A DNA stretch of 64,000 nucleotides from Microbacterium sp. oral taxon 186 str. F0373 (GTDB taxonomy: Bacteria; Actinomycetota; Actinomycetes; Actinomycetales; Microbacteriaceae), in the NCBI RefSeq assembly GCF_000411455.1, contig NZ_KE150457.1:1824023-1888022 (forward strand). The letters run 5' to 3'. A program made the translations under genes and the position numbers. Below the pieces are notes generated by a model. The model did no database searches, was not told where the DNA came from, and saw nothing but the letters and a program-made list of their open reading frames with translations. Positions within the stretch are counted from its first letter, which is position 1; each line of letters opens with the position of its first letter. Of the stretch, positions 44,032-51,648 are shown piece by piece.

Positions 44032-44096
44032 CCGGTTCGGGGTCACCTCTGGTCGCTCAGCGTGGGCGAGAACGACCACATGCGACCCCGAACCGG
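44032..44096. repeat. Long imperfect palindrome (65 bp)
   Basis: CCGGTTCGGGGTC at 44032-44044 pairs perfectly with GACCCCGAACCGG at 44084-44096. After a 5-bp internal loop, TGGTCG at 44050-44055 pairs with CGACCA at 44073-44078. It lies between the LysR gene and the small membrane protein gene and lacks a T run, so it resembles a mobile palindromic element more than a terminator. Confidence 0.7.
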
Positions 44097-44156
44097 CGGG
44101 AGGGGGCGGTGTCAGCCTCCCTGGCGGCGGGCATCGGAGCGGGGCATGCTGGAGGC

Positions 44157-44375
44157 ATGTCCTTCACCATCTGGAACGTGCTCGTCCTGGTCGCGGTGCT
44201 GGCCGGGCTCGCGCTGTTCGTCGCGGCGGTCGTCAGCATCGCGTCGTCGGCGGCGACGAGCCTGGAAAAGACGCTCTGGATTCTCGTGACGCTGATGTTC
44301 CCCCTCATGGGGCCGATCGTCTGGCTCGCGGTCGGGCGGCGCTCGATCGTCGCGAATCCGGCCGATCGCCGGTGA
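44157..44375 (+). CDS. Small PLDc_N-type membrane protein
   Basis: A 72-residue protein with two membrane segments (VLVLVAVLAGLALFVAAVVSIA and TLWILVTLMFPLMGPIVWLAVG) that match the PLDc N-terminal (cardiolipin synthase N-terminal) domain standing alone. The motif KTLWILVTLMFPLMGPIVW is typical of this small family. GGAGG at 44150-44154 precedes the ATG at 44157. No phospholipase or cardiolipin synthase catalytic domain follows. The function is unknown. Confidence 0.75.
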   Translation: MSFTIWNVLVLVAVLAGLALFVAAVVSIASSAATSLEKTLWILVTLMFPLMGPIVWLAVGRRSIVANPADRR

Positions 44376-44387
44376 GGCGCGCGGCTG

Positions 44388-44480
44388 TCAGCCGGCGAGC
44401 GCGAGACCGCAGGCCTCGATCGTCCACCCGATGAACGCCTCGTCGTTCGGGTCGCTGCCGACCGACACCTCCCGGGTGAT
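44388..44480 (-). pseudogene. C-terminal remnant of an unidentified gene
   Basis: A 30-codon leftward frame (ITREVSVGSDPNDEAFIGWT, then IEACGLALAG, stop at 44388) has G or C at almost every third position, as in real genes here, yet no start codon. A stop appears a few codons upstream, before the acyltransferase gene. It is probably the tail of a gene lost by deletion. I do not recognise the family. Confidence 0.35.
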
Positions 44481-44550
44481 CCCGCGGTGAGAGCGCTCCC
44501 GTAGGCTGGAGTCGACCTCCTTCTCCCCTTTTCAGAACGACTGCGTTCCC

Positions 44551-46977
44551 GTGCCACTTCGTCGCGACATCCAGGGTCTGCGCGCGCTCGCCGTGCTGGC
44601 CGTCATCGGCGCGCACGCCGCCGGCTGGCCGCAGGGCGGCGTCGCCGGGGTCGACGTCTTCTTCGTGATCTCGGGCTTCGTGATCACCGGGATGCTGCTG
44701 CGTGAGCAGCGGAAGGACGGTCGCATCCGCCTGGCGCGGTTCTACGGCAGACGTGCTCGCCGCCTCGTGCCGGCCGCGCTCGTCACGGTCGGCGCCGTCG
44801 TCGGCACCGCCTATGCCCTGTTCGGACGGGCACGCGCGGAGCAGATTCTGTGGGACGGCGTCTCGGCGCTGCTGCTGGTGTCGAACTGGCGGTTCACGCA
44901 GCAGGGCACCGACTACTTCGATGCGGGTGATGCCGTCTCGCCGTTGCAGAACTTCTGGTCGCTGTCGGTGGAGGAGCAGTTCTACCTCGTCTGGCCGGGG
45001 TTGTTGATCGTGTCGCTGCTGTTCGTGCCCGCCGTGGCGCGCCGCGGTCGGGCGTCTGCCGCGGTCGCCGCCGGATGGGCGGTCGTCGTGATCGCGGCAT
45101 CCTTCGGGTGGGCACTGCTGCAGAGCGCGTCGGCGCCGACGGCGGCGTACTTCTCGACCGCGACGCGCGCGTGGGAGTTCGCACTCGGCGCTCTGGTCGC
45201 GGCGGCCGTGCCGCTGCTGCGATCGCTTCCCGCAGCCCTCGGGGCGCTGCTCGCGTGGATCGGTGTCGCGGGCGTGGTGGCGTCGCTGGTGCTCATCGAC
45301 CCGGCTGCCGTGGGTTTTCCGGGGCCGTGGGCTGCCGCGCCGACCGACGCGACCGCGCTGGCGCTGGCCGGCGGGGTTGCCGCGCCGCCGCTGGCGCTGT
45401 TCCCGTGGTCGAACCCGATCGCGGTCACGATCGGCAACGCGTCGTACTCGCTGTATCTGTGGCACTTCCCGGTGGTCGTGTTCGCCGCCGCGCTGCTGCC
45501 CGCGTCGCCGTGGTCGCTGCCGCTGACCCTGGCGATCATCGCCGTCGTCGGGTTCGCGTCGTACGCGATCATCGAGCAGCCACTGCGCTACGCACCGTTC
45601 CTGGGTGGGCGGGTGCCCGCGACGGTAGCGGCCGAATCCCCGGAGCCGGCCGTAGACGTATCGGATGCCGCCGCGCCCGTCGAGCCTGCCGAGGCTCCCG
45701 CTGTGGCGCCGCCGGTGCGCACCCCCGAGATCGCGACGCGGCGGCCGGCGGGGTGGCAGCCGGGCACGCGCTACTTCCCGGGCAGTCCCCGGGTGGCGGC
45801 CCAGAGCGCGGGTGTCGAGCCGGTCGAGGTGGCGGCGGCATCCGTTCCGGAGGTCGTGCCCGTCGAGCAGCCCGTGAGCGCTCCACCGGCGGTCGAGGTT
45901 CCGGAGGTGCCGGCGCTCGCGATGAGCGACAGTGTCGCGGCGGAGAGCGTCACGCCGATGGTCGCCTGGCGGGAGCGTTTCCGCACTCAGGTCTCTCTGG
46001 CCGCCGCCGGTCTCGTCGCCGCCGCGCTGCTGGTCGTGCTCGTCGTACAGGTGCAGCAGCCGCACCCCTTGCCGCCGACGGCCGGGGGCACCGATCAGGC
46101 GGCGCCCGCGATCGAAGATCCGACGGCGGCGCTGCAAGCCGATCTCGCAGCGGCGGTGTCGGCGACGACCTGGCCCGATCTGCACCCGTCGCTCGATGAG
46201 GTGATGGCGCAGTCGTCGGGAGCGAACCCCGCGCACGACTGCTTCGCGCCGACGCCGCTGCCGGATGCCGCGGCGTGCGCATGGGGGAGCGGCGACGCTC
46301 CGCGGCACCTGTACCTCGTGGGCGACTCGACCGCGATGGCGTATGCGCCGGCGCTGAAGGCGCTCGCCGAGCAGAGCGGGGGAGCGATCCGCGTCACGAC
46401 GGTCGGGCTCTACGGATGCCGCTTCACGGACGTACTCGTGCAGAACGACGATCCCGCGGTGATGCAGGCGTGCACCCAGCGCAAGAACGACGTGGCCGCA
46501 ATGATCGCCGCCGATCACCCCGAGCAGGTGCTGGTCTCGAACGCGTACACGCTGGGGCGTACGGCGGACGGGCGCGACCTGAGCGCGGCAGATCTGATCG
46601 CGGCCGAGGCTGCAGAGATGGCGCGGTACGGGATGCCGGGCCGCATCGTCTACCTCGAGGCGCCGCCGGAAGGCGCGCCCCTCGGCAACTGTTACACGCG
46701 GGTCGGGTCGCCGTACGCGTGCGCGACGAGCATCACGCCGGTGTGGCGCGACATGCAGGCGGCGACGGCGGCCGCCGCAGCGGCGACTGGCGATCGCCTG
46801 GTGGATGCGCTGGCGTTCACCTGCTGGCAGGACGTCTGCCCGGCGTTCGCGGGGACGCTGCCGATTCGCTACGACCAGACACACCTCACGGTCGCCTACT
46901 CCGCGCACCTCGCGCCGTATCTGCGGTGGGCGCTGGATGGTGCTGACGCGGCCGGTGCGCCGGCGCCGCCCGGTTAG
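44551..46977 (+). CDS. Acyltransferase-3/SGNH fusion, OafA-like O-acetyltransferase
   Basis: An 808-residue membrane enzyme. The N-terminal half is an acyltransferase-3 domain with about ten helices (RRDIQGLRALAVLAVIGAHA; FFVISGFVITGMLL; SVEEQFYLVWPG). A Pro/Val-rich spacer and another helix near 485-505 lead to a periplasmic SGNH hydrolase-like domain with GDST near residue 591 and the catalytic Asp-x-x-His in YDQTHLT. Such fusions transfer acetyl groups from the cytoplasm to cell-surface polysaccharide or peptidoglycan. The GTG start at 44551 gives the exact family start. TAGGCT at about 44504 may be its -10 element. Confidence 0.92.
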   Translation: MPLRRDIQGLRALAVLAVIGAHAAGWPQGGVAGVDVFFVISGFVITGMLLREQRKDGRIRLARFYGRRARRLVPAALVTVGAVVGTAYALFGRARAEQILWDGVSALLLVSNWRFTQQGTDYFDAGDAVSPLQNFWSLSVEEQFYLVWPGLLIVSLLFVPAVARRGRASAAVAAGWAVVVIAASFGWALLQSASAPTAAYFSTATRAWEFALGALVAAAVPLLRSLPAALGALLAWIGVAGVVASLVLIDPAAVGFPGPWAAAPTDATALALAGGVAAPPLALFPWSNPIAVTIGNASYSLYLWHFPVVVFAAALLPASPWSLPLTLAIIAVVGFASYAIIEQPLRYAPFLGGRVPATVAAESPEPAVDVSDAAAPVEPAEAPAVAPPVRTPEIATRRPAGWQPGTRYFPGSPRVAAQSAGVEPVEVAAASVPEVVPVEQPVSAPPAVEVPEVPALAMSDSVAAESVTPMVAWRERFRTQVSLAAAGLVAAALLVVLVVQVQQPHPLPPTAGGTDQAAPAIEDPTAALQADLAAAVSATTWPDLHPSLDEVMAQSSGANPAHDCFAPTPLPDAAACAWGSGDAPRHLYLVGDSTAMAYAPALKALAEQSGGAIRVTTVGLYGCRFTDVLVQNDDPAVMQACTQRKNDVAAMIAADHPEQVLVSNAYTLGRTADGRDLSAADLIAAEAAEMARYGMPGRIVYLEAPPEGAPLGNCYTRVGSPYACATSITPVWRDMQAATAAAAAATGDRLVDALAFTCWQDVCPAFAGTLPIRYDQTHLTVAYSAHLAPYLRWALDGADAAGAPAPPG

Positions 46978-46990
46978 AATCGATGCGCCA

Positions 46991-47062
46991 GCCTCTGTAG
47001 CTCAGTGGAAGAGCCACTCCGTCCTAAGGAGCGGGTCGGGGGTTCGAATCCCTCCAGGGGCA
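46991..47062 (+). tRNA. tRNA-Arg (anticodon CCT)
   Basis: A full cloverleaf folds: acceptor GCCTCTG with CAGGGGC, D arm with AGCTCAGTGG, anticodon stem CTCC/GGAG with loop GTCCTAA (anticodon CCT), and T arm with GGTTCGAATCC. The 3' CCA is not encoded. It lies 13 bp after the acyltransferase stop. A leftward integrase 200 bp away suggests its 3' end is the attachment site of the island that follows. No second copy of the tRNA end appears before 64000, so the far end of the island lies beyond the window. Confidence 0.93.
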
Positions 47063-47262
47063 CCGCTTGTTTTTGCTCCTGACCAGGTATTTCTTCCGTG
47101 GTCAGACCTCGCAGAATCGCGTTTTGCCCGCTTTTTGCCCGCATTTGTAGGCGCTGTGAATGGAAACAGGGCCCGGCAGAGCGCTCCATCCGGCGTCCCC
47201 GAACGATAAACTGGCGCGTTTCGTGCGGCGTAGAGTTCGATGAGAATTGAGCAATCTGCTCT

Positions 47263-48351
47263 CTACAGTCGGGTCGGCAACACGTATCGCGTTTGCGGAC
47301 CTGCTGGCAGCGCCACGAGCGGCATCTGGGCGTTGAGGCGTGCCGCGACGGCATCCAGATCGTCGTCGAAGAGGTCGGCGTAGGTGTCGAGCGTCATCGC
47401 CGCCGAGGCATGCCCGAGCATCCGCTGCACGGCCTTCAAGTTGGCGCCCGAGCTGATCGCGAGTGACGCGGCCGTGTGGCGGAGATCGTGCGGTGTCAGC
47501 CGCGGGATCGACGGGTCGACTGTCTGTGCGCGCTGCACCGCGTTCGCGAACCAGTCCTGACTGCCGGACCTGCGCATGTGGTGGATGTCGGCGCCGAAGT
47601 ACAGCCGTTCTGCGCCCTTGCCGGCCCACGCCTGCTCCATCATCGGGGCAAGACGCTCCGGGTAGGGGCCGAGCGCTTCTTGTGCGTCGTTGGTGTACCG
47701 ACGTGGATCTCGTAGCCGACTAAGACCGCGTTCCTCTTCGATGACCGAGAGTCGACGCAGTCGGTTCACACTGCGCACGCGTAGCGCGGTCGCCTCGCCC
47801 CCGCGCAGGCCGGTGTAGCCGAGCGTCAGCACCATGGTCGGATGCCCCGAGCATGCCGCCAGCGTCGCGACCCGGCCGTGCGAGAGGTAGACGCGTCGCT
47901 TGCCCGGCCCTTTCCGAAGCAGGGTGCGGATGTTGCGGGCCGGATTGCGGGCGAGGCGACGGTCGTCGATGGCGACATCGAGGATGCCGGCGAGAACGCC
48001 GAGGGCACGGATGACGACGGTGCTCGACTTGCGCGTCGCGAAGTCGGACACCCAGTCCTGAACCTCGGAGCGCCGGATCGAGTGGATCTCCCGATCTCCC
48101 CAGACGGGGGCGACGTGGTTCTTCCACGCCCGCTCGAGCGTCATGTAGTACGAGGGCTTCGACATCGGCGGCTGCTTGGAGCGCAGCCAGCTGTCGGCGA
48201 ACATCCGGACCGGTACTCGGGACGACGTGGGGGCGATGTACTCGCCCTTCGACTTCGACACCGTGACCATCGAGAGGTAGAGCTGCGCCTCGCGGATCGT
48301 CGTGAAGCACCGCTTCTCCGCCTCGGTGTGGTCAGGCTTGCGATAACGCAC
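47263..48351 (-). CDS. int: Tyrosine recombinase (integrase), N-terminally interrupted by a stop codon
   Basis: An integrase frame with the SAM-like N-terminal domain and a catalytic domain: Arg in TLGYTGLRGGEATALR, His-x-x-Arg in LTPHDLRHTAASL, His in RMLGHASAAMTL and the nucleophile in DTYADLF. The original start is almost certainly ATG 48399 (MGSITP). Codon 7 is TAG at 48379-48381, where relatives have Tyr (MGSITPYESAKG). The frame then continues ESAKGRRYRVRYRKPDH. Translation could restart at GTG 48351, which gives 362 residues with all catalytic residues. The integrase thus may be crippled or expressed at a low level. It lies 200 bp from the tRNA. Confidence 0.85.
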   Translation of the reverse strand: MRYRKPDHTEAEKRCFTTIREAQLYLSMVTVSKSKGEYIAPTSSRVPVRMFADSWLRSKQPPMSKPSYYMTLERAWKNHVAPVWGDREIHSIRRSEVQDWVSDFATRKSSTVVIRALGVLAGILDVAIDDRRLARNPARNIRTLLRKGPGKRRVYLSHGRVATLAACSGHPTMVLTLGYTGLRGGEATALRVRSVNRLRRLSVIEEERGLSRLRDPRRYTNDAQEALGPYPERLAPMMEQAWAGKGAERLYFGADIHHMRRSGSQDWFANAVQRAQTVDPSIPRLTPHDLRHTAASLAISSGANLKAVQRMLGHASAAMTLDTYADLFDDDLDAVAARLNAQMPLVALPAGPQTRYVLPTRL

Positions 48352-49027
48352 GCGGTAGCGGCGGCCTTTCGCCGACTCCTATGGGGTGATGCTGCCCATC
48401 TCGACCTCCGATCTTGGCGCGTGATGATCAGTATCGGGACAGTTTTGGACATAGCTTCGGTGCCGTCAACCGACAGCGAACGATGTGCGTCGTGATGCAG
48501 CCGAATGATGGCAAACGTCCCGCGCTACCCACAACGCGCTACGCGGCGGGCGGCGTACATCGATACGCTCAGCTCATGGAGCCCACGACGCCGGCAACGC
48601 TGGCCTTGGATTACGGGGTTCCCCAGAAGCGCATTCGGGACATTCTTCGCTCGCTCTATGGCACTCTGCCTGACGATCGCACACGATGGGTACTTGATGA
48701 CCTTCAGACGGAGGAAGTGCGGTCGCGGCTAAGCGCCGGCGAAGGTCCGCGTGAGTGGGCGCTCGAGATCGGTGACAAGGTCCTCAGGCGCGCCATTCAT
48801 CGTCAGTATGGCGGGGGGCAGCAGGGCGGCATCTCGACGTCGAGCAAGACCAACGACATCTTCATCTTCACGAACCCGGCTCGCGGCTCACGGTACGGAT
48901 ACGACCTCCACGAAGGCCTACAGGCCGACGGCAGCTTTGCCTATACAGGGGAGGGGCAGTCGGGGGATCAAGAGTTCACACGTGGCAATAAGGCGCTCCT
49001 CAACGCTGCCGACGAGGGTCGCGTGAT

Positions 49028-50451
49028 AGTAGTGCCCCTTAAGGTGGTGTAGCCCACGGTGGCCGGCTCGTCGTTCACGACGTAGGCGCGGTCACCGTGT
49101 GATCCTTCGAGGAAACTCTCACATCCCACTCGAAAGGCATCATCACGATGACCGCACTTCATATTGTCGACCCTGCGAGCGTGCTCGCTGAAGCCTTGAC
49201 CGACGCGTCGCCGGATCTGATGCGCAGCCTGCTGCAGACCACGATCAACGCGCTCCTCTCCGCTGACGCGGATGCCGTCGTGGGCGCGGAATGGGGAAAG
49301 CCCAGTCCCGACCGGACCGCGCAACGCAACGGTTACCGGCACCGCGACCTCGACACCCGTGTCGGGACGATCGACGTAGCGATCCCGAAGCTCCGCCAGG
49401 GCACGTACTTCCCGGAATGGCTGCTTGAGCGCCGCAAGCGGGCCGAGACCGCGCTGATCACCGTCGTCGCGGATTGCTATCTCGCCGGCGTCTCGACCCG
49501 CCGGATGGACAAGCTCGTGAAGACCCTCGGGATCCATAGCTTGTCGAAGTCTCAGGTCTCACGGATGGCCGCAGACCTCGACGAGCACGTCGACCAGTTC
49601 CGGCACCGCCCCCTGGGTGACGCGGGGCCGTTCACGTTCGTCGCCGCCGACGCCCTCACGATGAAGGTCCGTGAGGGCGGGCGGGTGATCAACGCGGTCG
49701 TGCTCGTCGCGACCGGCGTCAACGGCGACGGGCACCGGGAAGTCCTCGGCCTCCGGGTCGCGACCAGCGAGACGGGGGCCGCCTGGAACTCGTTCTTCGC
49801 TGACCTGGTCGCCCGCGGTCTCGGCGGGGTCCGCCTCGTCACCAGCGACGCCCATGCCGGGCTCGTGGACGCGATCGCGGCGAACCTGCCCGGCGCGGTC
49901 TGGCAACGCTGCAGAACCCACTACGCAGCGAACCTGATGAGTGTCTGCCCGAAGAGCATGTGGCCGGCCGTTAAGGCGATGCTGCACTCCGTCTACGACC
50001 AACCCGACGCCGACGCCGTCAACGCGCAGTTCGACAGGCTCCTGGACTACGTCGAGGAGAAGCTCCCCGACGCGTTCGAGCACCTCGACAACGCCCGCGC
50101 GGACATCCTCGCGTTCACGGGGTTCCCCGACGGGCTCTGGCAGCAGATCTGGTCCAATAACCCCAACGAGCGGTTGAACAGGGAGATCCGCCGCCGCACC
50201 GACTCCGTGGGCATCTTCCCCAACCGCGACGCGATCATCCGCCTCGTCGGCGCCGTCCTCGCCGAGCAAACCGACGAATGGGTCGAAGGCCGCCGCTACC
50301 TTGGCCTCGAGATCCTCACCAAGAGCCGCCTCGCCCTCGTCCCCGACACCGGAAGCGAGGTGAACACCGACACCGTCCTCGAACTCAGCGCCTAACCGAA
50401 AACAACAGCAGAAGGATCACCGACCGCTACACCACGTACTGGGGCTTGACC
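49028..50451 (+). mobile_element. IS256-family insertion sequence, copy 1 (1424 bp)
   Basis: The element starts AGTAGTGCCCCTTAAGGTGG and ends CACGTACTGGGGCTTGACC. Its ends form imperfect inverted repeats (17 of 25 positions match). It is flanked by perfect 8-bp direct repeats CGCGTGAT at 49020-49027 and 50452-50459, as is typical for IS256. An identical-length copy in the opposite orientation is at 61757-63180. Confidence 0.93.
49148..50395 (+). CDS. IS256-family (mutator type) transposase
   Basis: A 415-residue DDE transposase: the first Asp in [11 protein letters not shown], the second in [10 protein letters not shown] and the Glu in [16 protein letters not shown], with the HTH region near the N-terminus ([18 protein letters not shown]). 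It moves the IS by a copy-paste mechanism with a circular intermediate in this family. The protein is the same, residue for residue as far as I can compare, as that at 61813-63060, so both copies are recent. The frame is intact and the element is probably active. Confidence 0.95.
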   Translation: MTALHIVDPASVLAEALTDASPDLMRSLLQTTINALLSADADAVVGAEWGKPSPDRTAQRNGYRHRDLDTRVGTIDVAIPKLRQGTYFPEWLLERRKRAETALITVVADCYLAGVSTRRMDKLVKTLGIHSLSKSQVSRMAADLDEHVDQFRHRPLGDAGPFTFVAADALTMKVREGGRVINAVVLVATGVNGDGHREVLGLRVATSETGAAWNSFFADLVARGLGGVRLVTSDAHAGLVDAIAANLPGAVWQRCRTHYAANLMSVCPKSMWPAVKAMLHSVYDQPDADAVNAQFDRLLDYVEEKLPDAFEHLDNARADILAFTGFPDGLWQQIWSNNPNERLNREIRRRTDSVGIFPNRDAIIRLVGAVLAEQTDEWVEGRRYLGLEILTKSRLALVPDTGSEVNTDTVLELSA

Positions 50452-51092
50452 CGCGTGATCCGGGTCTTCAACGCGAAACCCCCTTACGCTACCTACGTCG
50501 GAGCGTTCACCACAGGGGAGCCCGTATGCACCTTCCAGGAGATTCCGGGTCAGGACGGACTGCTGCGACGCGCCATCGTCTTCAATCTGGTCCCGCTCGA
50601 TGCGAGCACGTCTCTCCTGTCTCCGCATCCTGGGCGACTTCGCATGCTCAAGCCCCAGATTGTGCGATGGGACCCGCCCGATGCTTCGGACATCAGCGTG
50701 GTAGTGGATGCCACCGAGCTACCACCCGGCGATCGGGTGGTCTCACGCGTCGAGTTCCAACTCCAGGCAGACTTCGGTCACTGGTTGGAGGAGCGTGGAA
50801 CGCCGCCGAGCCGTCTCCGTCTGCCAGTAGCCGGCACGATCATCGAGCCCGACATGTATGTAGAGTCCGAGGGTTGGCTTGTGGAGGCCAAGAAGTCGAC
50901 GGGGCGTGAGTATGTCCGGATGGCCATCGGGCAGGTGCTCGACTATGTCCACAACGCGCGCACGCTCGACACCGTGACGACTCCGATGATCCTGCTGCCT
51001 GGGCGCGCGGAGGTCGATCTCATGGAGCTGTCGGCCGATCTCGGCATCACGCTCGCCACACGCGATGGTGACTCGTTCGAGCTGCTGCGGCC

Positions 51093-51491
51093 TTAGCCTG
51101 CAGAGACGATCGCGCGAACCGCAGGGATGTCTGCGGGCGCCCATTCGATGGTGTCCAGCTCTGTAGGTTTTAGCCACCGGACCTCGGAGTGTTCGGTAAC
51201 GCGAGGGGCGCCGGACCGAAGCACACACCAGAAGGTTGTGAGTGTGACGTCCCCGAAGTCGTAGGCGTGGGTGGTGGTGGTGAGCTCGTCACCGACTTCA
51301 ACCTCGCAGTCGAGCTCTTCACGAATCTCACGTTCGACTGCTTGGCGTGCTGATTCGCCGGGCTCGATCTTGCCACCGGGGAACTCCCAGAGGCCGGGTA
51401 GGAGCGATTGAAGCCCGCGCTGCGCGCAAAGCACTAATCCGTCGCGGACGATGACGGCGCCGACAACCTTGACGTTTCTCCGAACGGGCAC
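51093..51491 (-). CDS. NUDIX hydrolase, MutT-like (deoxy)nucleoside triphosphate pyrophosphohydrolase
   Basis: A 132-residue NUDIX protein with the complete box G-x5-E-x7-REUxEE (GKIEPGESARQAVEREIREEL) preceded by GAVIVRDGLVLCAQR and GLWEFPGG, as in MutT-type (d)NTP pyrophosphohydrolases. It would hydrolyse oxidised nucleotides or other nucleoside triphosphates. The GTG at 51491 is chosen; an upstream extension is nonconserved. The stop overlaps the end of the split nuclease gene by 4 bp. It lies 157 bp downstream of the UvrD-like gene on the same strand. NUDIX proteins do occur in defence islands, but participation here is only inferred from position. Confidence 0.85.
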   Translation of the reverse strand: MPVRRNVKVVGAVIVRDGLVLCAQRGLQSLLPGLWEFPGGKIEPGESARQAVEREIREELDCEVEVGDELTTTTHAYDFGDVTLTTFWCVLRSGAPRVTEHSEVRWLKPTELDTIEWAPADIPAVRAIVSAG

Positions 51492-51648
51492 CCGTTCATC
51501 ATGCCTGCTGGGGCAACAGTGATGACGACATCGGGCTGATGTCGATGGATCGCATCTGAAGGCAGTATTCACCGACGCGACCTAACTCTCGCTGGCGCTC
51601 CCGCTGGTCGCAGCCGTGTTGTTCGGCCGGAATGACCGCAACTGCTGG

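Larger units (their letters stand above)
48576..51096 (+). pseudogene. SRA-like/PD-(D/E)XK modification-dependent nuclease, split by an IS256-family element
   Basis: The left part (48576-49027) and right part (50460-51096, plus one TSD copy) join into one 362-codon frame when the 1424-bp IS and one 8-bp duplicate are removed (...DEGRVI-RVFNAK...). The N-terminus is a helical region (TLALDYGVPQKRIRDILRSL). The middle (FIFTNPARGSRYGYDLHEGL, YTGEGQSGDQEFTRGN) resembles the SRA-like domain of ScoMcrA-type restriction proteins that recognise modified DNA. The end carries a PD-(D/E)XK core (Glu in VEFQLQADF, PDMYV, WLVEAKK). It would have been a type IV restriction enzyme. The domain assignments are by motif reading. 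Confidence 0.75.

Noticed and set aside
44305..46908. 867-codon leftward open frame opposite the acyltransferase
   Set aside because: It is an antisense shadow that arises because stop codons are rare in high-GC DNA; its translation is Arg-rich and low complexity, while the plus strand encodes a recognisable enzyme.
47105..47130. Direct repeat TTTTGCCCGC x2 as an attachment or iteron site
   Set aside because: Only two 10-bp copies and no further structure; chance or minor slippage is as likely.
51093..51648. NUDIX gene as a definite fourth member of the res-mod-uvrD operon
   Set aside because: A 157-bp gap separates it from the UvrD gene and it has its own possible start region, so operon membership is not supported by the sequence alone.
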